A stretch of 64,000 nt of DNA from an uncultured Bacteroidales bacterium (GCA_900318245.1 ONJT01000005.1:1-64000), one strand, 5' to 3'; shown: positions 42,239 to 50,497, numbered from the stretch's first letter. The notes: a model not told the origin generated them from the sequence alone. Translations and numbers: made by a program.

Positions 42239-43432
42239 ATGGCACACCAAAATAACCAGCCCAACCCGTTTGTAATCGGCAAATACGTGTCCGACGAATT
42301 CTTCTGCGACAGAGAGAAAGACACAGAATTGGTAAAGAAACAAATTTCCAATGGTCGTAACATGACGCTAATCGCCGATCGACGTATAGGCAAATCCGGT
42401 TTGATAAGCCATGTCTTTGCTCAACCGGACATCCAGCACGATTACTACACCATCATCGTTGACCTGTTTGCTACGAATAGTTTAAGCGAAATGGTTTCTA
42501 TCTGGGGTAAAGAGCTATACCGTCAGGTGCAAATTCAATCGAAATCATGGCGCGATAAGTTCTTCGATGTACTCACCTCTCTACGAGTAGGTTTGAAATA
42601 CGACCCCGTTTCCGGTATGCCGACCTTTGATCTCGGGATGGGCGATATCTCTATGCCAAAACTGACTCTGGATCAGATATTTGATTATCTAGAGATGGCT
42701 GACAAGCCTTGTGTTGTAGCCTTCGACGAGTTCCAGCAAATAATGTATTATCCGGAGAAGAACATAGAAGCCTTACTGAGAACCTATATTCAACGCTGCA
42801 AAAAAACGCAGTTTATCTTTGCCGGCAGCCGTAAACATATGATGACAGAGATGTTCCTTTCTCCTGCCAGACCTTTTTACCAGAGCACAATCAATCTAGG
42901 CTTAGGCCTCATCCCTCTTGAGATTTACGTGGACTTTGCTCAAAAAATGTTCAAGCGGGGAGAAAAGGCTATCGAAGCGGATGCCGTAGAAGAAATATAC
43001 AACACCTACCACGGTGTAACATGGTATTTACAACTTCTCATGAATGAGATGTATTACTTGACGCCCAAAGGCGGGACATGCACGAAAGAATCTATAGAAC
43101 CTGCTATACAGAATACGCTGCGCGTGCAGGAAAGTACATTCTTGAACCTATTGGCAAACATTCCTCCAAGACAAAAAGAGTTACTGTTTGCCATCGCAAA
43201 GGCAGGCATTGCAGAAAATATCAATTCATCGGAATTTATTCAGAAATACAAATTGCAGTCCTCCAGCAGTATTCAGTCCGCCTTAAAAGGATTGGAAGAA
43301 AAAGATATCGTCATTTGCAGTGTAGACAAGAAATGGCGTATCTACGATACACTTTTAGAGCAATATATCCGCAGATATATTGTAAATGAAGAAAAATCAT
43401 CCAACGGATTTGTGTATTTCGAGAAAAAGTAG
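42239..43432 (+). CDS. AAA/STAND-type P-loop ATPase of the archaeal-ATPase-like family
   Basis: 397 aa from ATG 42239 ([20 protein letters not shown]). [16 protein letters not shown] leads into Walker [12 protein letters not shown] (about 45-55). Walker B is [11 protein letters not shown], sensor-like [11 protein letters not shown] follows, and a C-terminal winged helix ([38 protein letters not shown]) ends the protein. This matches a widespread Bacteroidota ATPase family (PF01637-like); the role is unknown, with defence or mobile-element links often suspected. The frame extends upstream to 42188, but the promoter lies there, so that start is rejected. Its stop codon abuts the -7 box of panD. 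Confidence 0.8.
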   Translation: MAHQNNQPNPFVIGKYVSDEFFCDREKDTELVKKQISNGRNMTLIADRRIGKSGLISHVFAQPDIQHDYYTIIVDLFATNSLSEMVSIWGKELYRQVQIQSKSWRDKFFDVLTSLRVGLKYDPVSGMPTFDLGMGDISMPKLTLDQIFDYLEMADKPCVVAFDEFQQIMYYPEKNIEALLRTYIQRCKKTQFIFAGSRKHMMTEMFLSPARPFYQSTINLGLGLIPLEIYVDFAQKMFKRGEKAIEADAVEEIYNTYHGVTWYLQLLMNEMYYLTPKGGTCTKESIEPAIQNTLRVQESTFLNLLANIPPRQKELLFAIAKAGIAENINSSEFIQKYKLQSSSSIQSALKGLEEKDIVICSVDKKWRIYDTLLEQYIRRYIVNEEKSSNGFVYFEKK

Positions 43433-43453
43433 TACTTTTGCAGGCGCAAAAGT
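43409..43453 (+). promoter_or_regulatory. panD promoter inside the end of the ATPase gene
   Basis: TTTG (43409-43412), 20 bp, TACTTTTG (43433-43440). ACTTTTGC-AGGC-GCAAAAGT (43434-43453) is a palindrome on the -7 box. Confidence 0.75.
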
Positions 43454-43485
43454 TAAACAACCCATTTAGCATAAAAATCAGCTCT

Positions 43486-43827
43486 ATGCTTTTGAATATA
43501 CTGAAATCAAAGATTCACCGCGTACAGGTGACAGAGGCGAACCTCGAGTATATCGGGTCCATCACCATCGACGAGGCACTTATGGAAGCGGCGAACATCG
43601 TAGCCGGCGAACGAGTGCAAGTAGTGGATAACAGCAACGGCGCACGGCTTGAGACGTACGTGATTACCGGGAAACGCGGGTCGGGGTGCATATGCATCAA
43701 CGGCGCGGCGGCGCACTTGGTGCACGTAGGCGACACGGTGATCATCATGGCGTACGCGCTCATGACGCCGGAAGAAGCAAAGGCGTTTAAGCCAAGCATC
43801 GTTTTTCCTGTGAATAACTGTGTGTAA
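43486..43827 (+). CDS. panD: aspartate 1-decarboxylase
   Basis: 113 aa, makes beta-alanine for pantothenate and Co[21 protein letters not shown] places the self-cleavage site Gly24-Ser25, which creates the pyruvoyl cofactor. [22 protein letters not shown] holds the later conserved block. Start at 43486 is set by the promoter and by homology of the N-terminus ([11 protein letters not shown]). A housekeeping gene embedded in the accessory region. Confidence 0.95.
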   Translation: MLLNILKSKIHRVQVTEANLEYIGSITIDEALMEAANIVAGERVQVVDNSNGARLETYVITGKRGSGCICINGAAAHLVHVGDTVIIMAYALMTPEEAKAFKPSIVFPVNNCV

Positions 43828-43890
43828 CTACGAAAGAAAAATGCGCAGTCATTTCGGCCTACGCGGCCTTGAGCGTAATTGCCTCTTAAC

Positions 43891-43916
43891 CGGCTTGCGA
43901 GCGAGCCTCGCAGCCG
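43891..43916. other. GC-rich hairpin downstream of panD
   Basis: CGGCTTGCGAG/CTCGCAGCCG with one bulged T and a 5-nt loop. No T run. The rest of 43828-44243 holds the GxxExxY fragment and a GGCGC-ATTGA-GCGCC-like hairpin near 44193-44208. Confidence 0.45.
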
Positions 43917-44009
43917 CCTAATAGCCATTCACGCTTGTTATCGCCCCTAATGGACGACAACATGACTGCTTACAAAAATATCCCTGCGGGATTAGAAAAT
44001 ACCAAAAAT

Positions 44010-44144
44010 ATGGCAGATAAGACCATCATCCATATCGTAGAAGAACCCCGACGAAAAGAGTTAATTGACATATGCTACGGAATAATTGGTTGCATGCAGC
44101 AAGTGCATAACCAATTGGGAGCCGGATTACCGGAATATATCTAA
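44010..44144 (+). pseudogene. truncated GxxExxY protein
   Basis: From ATG 44010: MADKTIIHIVEEPRRKELID, then CYGIIGCMQQVHNQLGAGLPEYI and stop. Full GxxExxY proteins are about 120-130 aa and continue after the G-x-x-E-x-x-Y signature (here GLPEYI), so the last two thirds are missing. The leader carries an ATCCC-TGC-GGGAT hairpin (43980-43992) followed by AAAATACCAAAAATA, exactly the layout of the 31-bp repeats at 41452 and 42019. Confidence 0.7.
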
Positions 44145-44243
44145 AGGCGGGCGTTGGGCTCGCACAAAAGAACGAATTTGGGCGATTAGACTCAGGCGCA
44201 TTGAGCGCCGAACCGCCGCATTTTCGATTTAATAAAAGAAATT

Positions 44244-45377
44244 ATGGCATTTTTTGAATTACATAGCGAGGCGAAGGGTGTTGGGCCGAGGGCGGGAGTG
44301 ATACATACCGACCACGGCGATATCCTCACGCCGATATTTATGCCCGTCGGGACAGCCGGGACGGTGAAAGGTGTGCAGCGCAAGGAGTTGGAGGAAGATA
44401 TCAAGGCGCAGATCATACTCGGCAACACCTATCACTTGTTCTTACGGCCGGGAACGGAGATTCTGCGTCAAGCCGGCGGACTGCATAAATTCGAAGGCTG
44501 GACACGGCCGATATTGACGGACTCGGGCGGTTTTCAGGTGTTCAGTCTGACGGATATCCGCAAGATGACCGAAGAGGGTGTACGGTTTAGCAGTCATATC
44601 GACGGGCGTAAACTGATGTTCACCCCGGAATCCGTGATGGATATAGAGCGCGAGATAGGCGCCGACATCATGATGGCGTTCGACGAGTGCTGTCCGGGTA
44701 CGGCGGATAAGAAATACGCGAAAGACTCGATGGACCGCACGCACCGCTGGCTCGACCGTTGTATCGCACGTTTCGACGGCACAGAGGACTTATACGGCTA
44801 CAAGCAACACCTGTTCCCGATTGTGCAGGGTTGCACCTACACCGACTTGCGGCAGGACGCATGCAAGCGCCTGCGGGATCTGGACCGCGACGGCTATGCG
44901 ATAGGCGGACTGGCGGTAGGTGAACCGACAGAGGTGATGTACGAGATGATTGAGGTGTGCAACGACATCTTGCCGCAAGACAAGCCCCGTTATCTGATGG
45001 GCGTCGGGACGCCGTGGAATATCTTAGAGGCTATCGAGCGCGGCGTGGATATGTTCGACTGCGTGATGCCGACGCGAAACGGACGAAACGGCATGATATT
45101 TACTTGGAACGGCGTGATGAATCTGCGCAACAAGAAATGGGAGGACGACTTCACGGAGCTGGATCCCGCAGGCACGAGTTATGTGGATCATGCGTACACC
45201 CGCGCGTACGTTCGTCATTTAATACACGCGCAGGAGATGTTAGGGCTTGAAGTGCTGTCGATTCATAACCTCGCGTTCTATCTCGATCTCGTCACGCAGG
45301 CAAGGGAGCATATACTTGCCGGCGATTTTAGCGAATGGAAGGCCTCCGTTCTGCCGCAACTTATGACAAGACTATAA
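44244..45377 (+). CDS. tgt: queuine/preQ1 tRNA-ribosyltransferase
   Basis: 377 aa. Exchanges G34 for preQ1 in tRNA-Asn/Asp/His/Tyr. TDSGGFQVFSL (Asp93), GGLAVGEP (221-228) and FDCVMPTRNGRNG (nucleophile Asp272) are present. In the zinc-site loop the usual C-x-C-x2-C is replaced by DPAGTSYVDHA (307-317), leaving only His341 of the four ligands. Overall length and fold are normal. Confidence 0.95.
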   Translation: MAFFELHSEAKGVGPRAGVIHTDHGDILTPIFMPVGTAGTVKGVQRKELEEDIKAQIILGNTYHLFLRPGTEILRQAGGLHKFEGWTRPILTDSGGFQVFSLTDIRKMTEEGVRFSSHIDGRKLMFTPESVMDIEREIGADIMMAFDECCPGTADKKYAKDSMDRTHRWLDRCIARFDGTEDLYGYKQHLFPIVQGCTYTDLRQDACKRLRDLDRDGYAIGGLAVGEPTEVMYEMIEVCNDILPQDKPRYLMGVGTPWNILEAIERGVDMFDCVMPTRNGRNGMIFTWNGVMNLRNKKWEDDFTELDPAGTSYVDHAYTRAYVRHLIHAQEMLGLEVLSIHNLAFYLDLVTQAREHILAGDFSEWKASVLPQLMTRL

Positions 45378-45432
45378 TTTAAAAAAAAGAAAAATATATA
45401 GAAAATAATTTTCCTAGCAAGTCCCAGAATCA

Positions 45433-46506
45433 TTGAAGCGGTTAGATTGGTATATTATTCGGAAGTTTTTGGGTACGTTCTTTTTCTCGATCGTGCTGAT
45501 TTTGTCGATCGCTATCGTATTCGACATGACGGAGAAGATGGACGATTTCTTTGAGCACCAAGTGCCGCTCAAGGAGATAATCTTTGATTATTACCTGCCG
45601 TTTATCCCGTATTACATGAATATGTTCAGTTCGCTGTTCATCTTCATCTCCGTCATCTTCTTTACCAGCAAGATGGCGGGAAATTCGGAAATCATCGCGA
45701 TCCAAGCCGCAGGCGTGAGTTACCACCGGATGATGGTTCCCTACGCCTTTTCGGCTACTATTCTTTTTGCTTTAGGCGTGCTGCTCGGCGGATGGGTCAT
45801 CCCGCGCAGCGCGGAGCGAATGCTCAACTTCACCGACAAATACGTGGAGCATTTCACGACGGAGAATGCCCGGAATATCCAGTTGGAAGTGGAACCGGGT
45901 ACGATTCTCTATATCGAGTCTTTCCAGCGCCGCTCGGAGATCGGCTACCGCTGCTCCATCGAGTATTTCGAAGGAAAGACGCTCGTCTCGCGCCTCACGG
46001 CCGACCGTATCTATTATGATTCGCTGGAATACTGGCATCTCGACCATTATACGCAGCGTACGTTTGTGGGGCTGCGCGAGAGTCTGGAGCGGGGCGCGCG
46101 CAAGGATATCACGCTGCCGATCATACCCGATGAGCTGTTTATCACCGCGCAGCAAGCGCAACAGATGACGACGCCCGAGTTGCGCCATTATATCAAGCGC
46201 CAGTTGCAACGCGGCAGCGGGAACGTCAAGCCCTTCGAGGTCGAGTATCACAAGCGCTGGGCGATGCCTTTAGGTGCGTTTATCATGACGCTGCTCGGCG
46301 TGACGATGTCCAGCCGGCGCCAACGCGGCGGCATGGGAAAGAATCTGGGACTCGGCATTGTGCTCACCGCCGGATATATCCTTTTCTCTACCGTAAGTAC
46401 CACATTCTCAGTGAATAACGTCATGTCGCCGCTCATGGCGGCTTGGCTACCTAACCTCGTCTTCTTAGCGATCTCTATTCCGCTGTATATTCGCGCAAGT
46501 CGATAA
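45433..46506 (+). CDS. LPS export permease LptG/LptF type, TTG start
   Basis: 357 aa. Starts with TTG at 45433 (MKRLDWYIIRKFLGTFFFSI), the expected N-terminus of the family. Three N-terminal helices (to about 120), a periplasmic beta-jellyroll (about 125-255), and three C-terminal helices (GAFIMTLLGVTM, LGLGIVLTAGYILFSTV, LPNLVFLAISIPLYI). It moves lipopolysaccharide from inner membrane to the Lpt bridge. No ATG is available near this start. Confidence 0.9.
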   Translation: MKRLDWYIIRKFLGTFFFSIVLILSIAIVFDMTEKMDDFFEHQVPLKEIIFDYYLPFIPYYMNMFSSLFIFISVIFFTSKMAGNSEIIAIQAAGVSYHRMMVPYAFSATILFALGVLLGGWVIPRSAERMLNFTDKYVEHFTTENARNIQLEVEPGTILYIESFQRRSEIGYRCSIEYFEGKTLVSRLTADRIYYDSLEYWHLDHYTQRTFVGLRESLERGARKDITLPIIPDELFITAQQAQQMTTPELRHYIKRQLQRGSGNVKPFEVEYHKRWAMPLGAFIMTLLGVTMSSRRQRGGMGKNLGLGIVLTAGYILFSTVSTTFSVNNVMSPLMAAWLPNLVFLAISIPLYIRASR

Positions 46507-46570
46507 AAAAATACAATTTGTCAACTCGATTGCACATTTTGTAGAAATTTGTCAGTTTTTGGCAAATATA

Positions 46571-46602
46571 TTTGCACATATCCACAGAAGGCAGTACTTT
46601 TG
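46571..46602 (+). promoter_or_regulatory. promoter of the 98-aa secreted protein
   Basis: TTTG (46571-46574), 20 bp, TACTTTTG (46595-46602). About 110 nt of 5' UTR follow. Confidence 0.75.
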
Positions 46603-46606
46603 CAAC

Positions 46607-46680
46607 GTTTTTCGATGACACCTGCTCTCAAGGTACGCGAAGTGTCGCGGGATGCCCACGCATTGGTGCGAACGAAAAAC
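46607..46680 (+). ncRNA. candidate structured 5' UTR
   Basis: GTTTTTCG (46607-46614) pairs perfectly with CGAAAAAC (46673-46680). Inside are short hairpins: ACC/GGT, CGCG-AAGTGT-CGCG (46636-46649), GGG-ATG-CCC and CGCA-TTGG-TGCG (46659-46670). GC-rich in an otherwise AT-rich intergenic region. It does not match a riboswitch I know. Confidence 0.4.
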
Positions 46681-46712
46681 AGGTATTAGGCTTAAAAAGA
46701 AAGGAACTAACT

Positions 46713-47009
46713 ATGAAAACGTATTTGAGAAAAGTTAGTTTAATTGTATTGACCGTTGTCAGCCTTTTGGCTGGAGTTAACTTCGCGGACGCCGCAAAAA
46801 ACAATGATAATTTCACTGTTCGCTTCCGCGAGAACACGCTGGTAGTGACATCTACAAAGATGGAAGAAGCACGCATCTACACGATGCAAGGCAAACTTCT
46901 CCAGAAAGAGCGTGGAAACTTCGTAGAATTCGAACTGGAGCGCGGTACATACCGCCTCTACGCGAAAGTTGACGGAGAGACTGTTTCCCGCAGAATTGAG
47001 TTGCGATAA
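46713..47009 (+). CDS. small secreted protein consisting of a sorting-domain-like fold
   Basis: 98 aa from ATG 46713. Signal peptide MKTYLRKVSLIVLTVVSLLA...ADA. The rest (NTLVVTSTKMEEARIYTMQG, KLLQKERGNFVEFELERGTY, RLYAKVDGETVSRRIEL) has the pattern of a type IX secretion type A C-terminal domain without any passenger. It could be a CTD-only surface protein or a small periplasmic beta-sandwich. The longer frame from 46572 is excluded by the promoter. Confidence 0.7.
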   Translation: MKTYLRKVSLIVLTVVSLLAGVNFADAAKNNDNFTVRFRENTLVVTSTKMEEARIYTMQGKLLQKERGNFVEFELERGTYRLYAKVDGETVSRRIELR

Positions 47010-47014
47010 ACAGA

Positions 47015-47041
47015 AAGAGAGCCCTTGCGGCTCTTTTTTTT
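47015..47041 (+). terminator. terminator after the 98-aa protein
   Basis: AGAGCC/GGCTCT core extended by A-T pairs, loop CTTGC, T run. Confidence 0.85.
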
Positions 47042-47081
47042 ATGAAATTAAGTAAACTTATTTAATTTTTCTTGTCAAAAT

Positions 47082-47113
47082 CTTGTATATTTGAATAATT
47101 TGTAGTAAATTTG
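47082..47113 (+). promoter_or_regulatory. ddl promoter
   Basis: CTTG (47082-47085), 20 bp, TAAATTTG (47106-47113), 28 bp before the ATG. Confidence 0.6.
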
Positions 47114-47141
47114 CAGCCAAATTGGATTATAAGGTGAAAAA

Positions 47142-48107
47142 ATGAGAAGAAACATAGCTATTATTGCCGGCGGAGACAGTAGTGAACATGAGGTGTCGCT
47201 TCGTTCGGCAGCCGGTATCTATTCCTTTATGGACAAAGAGCGCTACGACTGCACGATCGTAGTGTTTGACGGGAAGAATTGGCATACCGAGGCCGGTGAG
47301 CCGATTGATAAGAACGATTTTTCTTTTACGCGCGGGGGCGTGAAGCACACCTTCGATTTCGCGTACATCACGATACATGGTACGCCGGGCGAGAACGGCA
47401 TTCTGCAGGGATACCTCGACATGATAGGTATGCCCTATTCCTGCTGCGGCGTGTTGGCAGCTGCGCTGACGTTTAACAAATACGCCTGCAACCACTACCT
47501 GTCGTATTTCGGATTCCACATCGCGAACAGCATGATGCTGCGCGCGGGTCAGAAATGGCCGAATGCGCCGAAGATCGCGGAGACCTTGGGCCTGCCGTGC
47601 TTCATCAAGTCAAACGTCGGCGGTAGCTCGTTCGGTTGCACGAAGGTAAAGACCGTGGAAGAGGTGTATCCCGCTATCGAGCGCGCGTTCCAAGAGGGCG
47701 ATGAGGTGATCTGCGAGTCGTTCATGAGCGGCACGGAGGTGACCTGCGGCGTATATAAGACGAAGGACAAAGCCGTCGCTTTCCCCATCACGGAGGTCGT
47801 AACGCATAATGAGTTCTTCGACTATAACGCGAAGTACAAAGGCGAGGTAGACGAGATCACGCCGGCGCGCATCCCTGACGCTATCCGCGATAAGATCCAA
47901 GCCGAGACGCTGCGTCTATACGACATCATCGGCGCACAAGGTATCATCCGCGTGGATTGGATTATTACCGGCGATAAGATTAATCTCCTGGAGGTGAACA
48001 CGACGCCGGGAATGACGCCGACGAGTTTTATTCCGCAGCAGGTACGGGCCGCGGGGCTGGAGATGAGGGATGTGCTGAGCGATATTATAGAGAATAAGTT
48101 CTCGTAA
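47142..48107 (+). CDS. ddl: D-alanine--D-alanine ligase
   Basis: 321-aa ATP-grasp enzyme of peptidoglycan synthesis. AIIAGGDSSEHEVSLRSA at the N-terminus, HGTPGENGILQGYLDMIGMPYSCCG, LPCFIKSNVGGSSFGCTKV (ATP loop) and LLEVNTTPGMTPTSFIPQQ (metal/D-Ala binding) are diagnostic. It likely heads an operon with the prenyl synthase 20 bp downstream. Confidence 0.96.
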   Translation: MRRNIAIIAGGDSSEHEVSLRSAAGIYSFMDKERYDCTIVVFDGKNWHTEAGEPIDKNDFSFTRGGVKHTFDFAYITIHGTPGENGILQGYLDMIGMPYSCCGVLAAALTFNKYACNHYLSYFGFHIANSMMLRAGQKWPNAPKIAETLGLPCFIKSNVGGSSFGCTKVKTVEEVYPAIERAFQEGDEVICESFMSGTEVTCGVYKTKDKAVAFPITEVVTHNEFFDYNAKYKGEVDEITPARIPDAIRDKIQAETLRLYDIIGAQGIIRVDWIITGDKINLLEVNTTPGMTPTSFIPQQVRAAGLEMRDVLSDIIENKFS

Positions 48108-48127
48108 AAATACGAGAAAAGTGCACA

Positions 48128-49096
48128 ATGGTTGATATTATCAAGGAAATAGAGAATCTGGACTGGAGCAAGGAGCCGAAGGGCTTGTATGAGCCGATCG
48201 CGTACACCTTGGCTTCCGGCGGAAAACGTTTGCGTCCGACACTCGCGCTCATTGCAGCAGAGGCGATCGTGAACGAAGGGTTGCTGAACGGCGATGCGAT
48301 AGCGCACACGGTTCCGGCCGCCTTGGCGCTGGAGATCTTCCATAACTTCACGCTGCTGCACGACGACGTGATGGATCGCGCAAGTGTTCGTCGCGGACGA
48401 CCGACCGTACATGTGAAGTGGAACGACAACACCGCCATCCTTTCCGGCGACCAGATGTTGATAGAGGCCTATAAGCAGTTGGCGCAAGTGCCGGCAGACA
48501 AGTTACCGCAAGTGCTGAAATGGTTCAACGAGATGGCGACGGCTATCTGCGAAGGCCAGCAGTATGACGTGGATTTCGAGCACCAGAGCCACGTACGCAT
48601 CGAGGACTACATGATGATGATTGAGAAGAAGACCTCTGTACTGATCGCCAATGCGCTGCGGACAGGCGGATATATCGCCGGCGCCAATCCTGCGCAGCAG
48701 GAAGCGCTCTACCAATACGGCCTGCATATCGGCTTGGCGTTCCAGATCCAAGATGACATCCTGGACGTCTACGGCGACCCGAAGACCTTCGGCAAAGCGA
48801 TTGGTGGCGATATATGCTGCAACAAAAAGACCATCCTGTTGCTCACGGCGCTGGAACAAGCCGACGCGGAGACGAAAGCCGAGTTGGAGCAGTGGCTCAC
48901 GGTGACTGACCGCGATGCGGAAAAGATAGCTGCTGTTACCGCGCTGTACAACCGCATCGGCGTTCGCGAGCGCGCAGAGAAACTTATGGAGCAACATACT
49001 GCGCTGGCACTCGCGCAACTCGATAAGTTGCCGCAGAACAAAGCGACCGATAAGCTGCGTGAACTCGCAGAAAAACTTGTAACACGAAAATCATAA
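48128..49096 (+). CDS. polyprenyl (octaprenyl-type) diphosphate synthase
   Basis: 322 aa. First aspartate-rich motif LLHDDVMDRA, second IQDDILDVYGD, plus GGKRLRPTL and a KKTSVLIANA block: trans-isoprenyl diphosphate synthase. It builds the long chain for menaquinone. Product length cannot be read exactly from sequence. Confidence 0.92.
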   Translation: MVDIIKEIENLDWSKEPKGLYEPIAYTLASGGKRLRPTLALIAAEAIVNEGLLNGDAIAHTVPAALALEIFHNFTLLHDDVMDRASVRRGRPTVHVKWNDNTAILSGDQMLIEAYKQLAQVPADKLPQVLKWFNEMATAICEGQQYDVDFEHQSHVRIEDYMMMIEKKTSVLIANALRTGGYIAGANPAQQEALYQYGLHIGLAFQIQDDILDVYGDPKTFGKAIGGDICCNKKTILLLTALEQADAETKAELEQWLTVTDRDAEKIAAVTALYNRIGVRERAEKLMEQHTALALAQLDKLPQNKATDKLRELAEKLVTRKS

Positions 49097-49100
49097 TATT

Positions 49101-49868
49101 ATGCCTTACCGTCGATTACCAAACACGGACCAAGCACGCCTCCACGCGCTGCAGAACGCTATCCAGCGCGCGCAGACAGCGGACTTCACCGAGCAGGTGA
49201 TTCCGTACAAAGTGCTGAGTGAAGCACAACGATTCCTCGTCTCGTTCGAGAACGTCGTGATGCAGTCGAAAGACAACTACACCTCGACCGTCAATGCGAA
49301 CAAACAATACCGTCATATCGTGCAGAACGCGCGTATGTACATCTCGCATTTCATCCAGGTGCTCAACCTCGCTGTCATTCGCGGAGAGATCAAGAAAGAG
49401 CAGAAGTTGCTGTACGGCTTAGACCCTCACCAGCATGTGGTGCCCGATTTGTCCACCGAAGAATACTTGCTCGAATGGGGAAAGAAGATCATCGAGGGCG
49501 AACAGAAACGTATGGCCAACGGTGGTTTCCCGATCTACAACCCCGCTATCAACAAGGTGAAGGTGCACTACGACATCTTCTGCGAGCACCAGCGTCAGCA
49601 CACGTTCCACGTACAGAACTCCGAGCGCGTACACGGCGACTTGGAACCGCTGCGCGCACAAGCGGACGCGATCATCCTGAACATATGGAACCTCATCGAG
49701 GATTTCTATAAAGATCAACTGCCCTACGCGAAGTTGATGAAATGCCAGTTATACGGCGTGATATACTATTACCGCAAGGGCGAAAGAAAACTTACGGCCG
49801 AGAGCGACCGTAAGTTACAACAGATACGTGACAGCCAGCCGACTATCCAATGGTCTGCTGAGGAGTAA
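49101..49868 (+). CDS. conserved Bacteroidota protein of unknown function
   Basis: 255-aa soluble protein, 4 bp after the prenyl synthase gene. Features: RRLPNTDQARLHALQNAI at the start, a helical middle, NKVKVHYDIFCEHQRQHTFH, and a tail ending TIQWSAEE. I know it as a conserved hypothetical type in Bacteroidales but cannot assign a role. Its 3' end overlaps the convergent 5-FTHF cyclo-ligase gene by 26 bp. Confidence 0.75.
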   Translation: MPYRRLPNTDQARLHALQNAIQRAQTADFTEQVIPYKVLSEAQRFLVSFENVVMQSKDNYTSTVNANKQYRHIVQNARMYISHFIQVLNLAVIRGEIKKEQKLLYGLDPHQHVVPDLSTEEYLLEWGKKIIEGEQKRMANGGFPIYNPAINKVKVHYDIFCEHQRQHTFHVQNSERVHGDLEPLRAQADAIILNIWNLIEDFYKDQLPYAKLMKCQLYGVIYYYRKGERKLTAESDRKLQQIRDSQPTIQWSAEE

Positions 49869-50445
49869 CGACGCGATGCACGTTGCGATCGCGGAAGAGG
49901 TGCGGGATGTCGTGTTTCTTTAACTGGAACGCATAGCATACGCCGATCTTCTTTACTCCCGGGTGTTTACGAAGGAACTTATCGTAATACCCACCGCCGC
50001 GACCGATACGATGACGATGGTGGTCAAACACCACACCGGGGATAAGCATCAAGTCGATGGGACCTTTCCAGGTCGGCGTCTGAGGTTCGGGTACGCCCAA
50101 ACGACCCTTACGCATCATATCCTCGCCATCATAGGGACGCGCCTCCATCGAGTAACGATGGGTCACGGGGAAAAGGAAAGTTTTTTGGTCCTGATACTTA
50201 GCGAGCAACGGACGAAGGTCCACCTCGTTATGAACAGGATAATAGATGAGCACCGTATGAGCCTCGCGGAAAGCAGACATCTGCTCAATCTGCTCGCAGA
50301 TACGCGCAGAATCCGCAGCGACCTCCTCGGGCGTTAACATACGACGACGCTGCTCCACAATCGCGCGAAGCGCTGCCTGCTCGCGGCGGATGCGCACCCA
50401 GGGGAGCCAGGACTTAAAGTCATGTATTTGAGAGTCGAATAACAT
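49843..50445 (-). CDS. 5-formyltetrahydrofolate cyclo-ligase
   Basis: 200 aa from ATG 50445 (MLFDSQIHDFKSWLPWVRIR). Converts 5-formyl-THF to methenyl-THF. IRREQAALRA, FLFPVTHR, LMLIPGVVFDHHRHRIGRGGGYYDKFL (the signature GxGGGYYD) are present. Frame stays open to 50505, but the promoter at 50475 lies there. It overlaps 49101-49868 at its 3' end. Confidence 0.93.
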   Translation of the reverse strand: MLFDSQIHDFKSWLPWVRIRREQAALRAIVEQRRRMLTPEEVAADSARICEQIEQMSAFREAHTVLIYYPVHNEVDLRPLLAKYQDQKTFLFPVTHRYSMEARPYDGEDMMRKGRLGVPEPQTPTWKGPIDLMLIPGVVFDHHRHRIGRGGGYYDKFLRKHPGVKKIGVCYAFQLKKHDIPHLFRDRNVHRVVTPQQTIG

Positions 50446-50460
50446 GGTTATTAGTGATTT

Positions 50461-50482
50461 TACCTTTGCGGCTGCAAAGGTA
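50461..50482. promoter_or_regulatory. face-to-face -7 boxes in a 22-bp palindrome
   Basis: TACCTTTGC-GGCT-GCAAAGGTA. The left TACCTTTG (50461-50468) points right to the lipoprotein gene. The right one (50475-50482) points left to the cyclo-ligase gene, with CTTG at 50503-50506 as its -33. Each start site would fall in the other's -7 region, so the two promoters should exclude each other. Confidence 0.65.
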
Positions 50483-50497
50483 CAAAAAAAAATTGAT

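Noticed and set aside
43891..43916. Terminator of panD
   Set aside because: The hairpin is strong but has no T run on either side; kept only as a hairpin of unknown role.
46607..46680. Degenerate tRNA in the leader of the 98-aa protein
   Set aside because: A cloverleaf-like fold is possible, but there is no TTCGA T-loop, no proper anticodon arm and the acceptor would be 8 bp without CCA.
46572..46712. N-terminal extension of the 98-aa protein from ATG 46572
   Set aside because: This part contains the -33/-7 promoter and a structured leader, and would bury the signal peptide.
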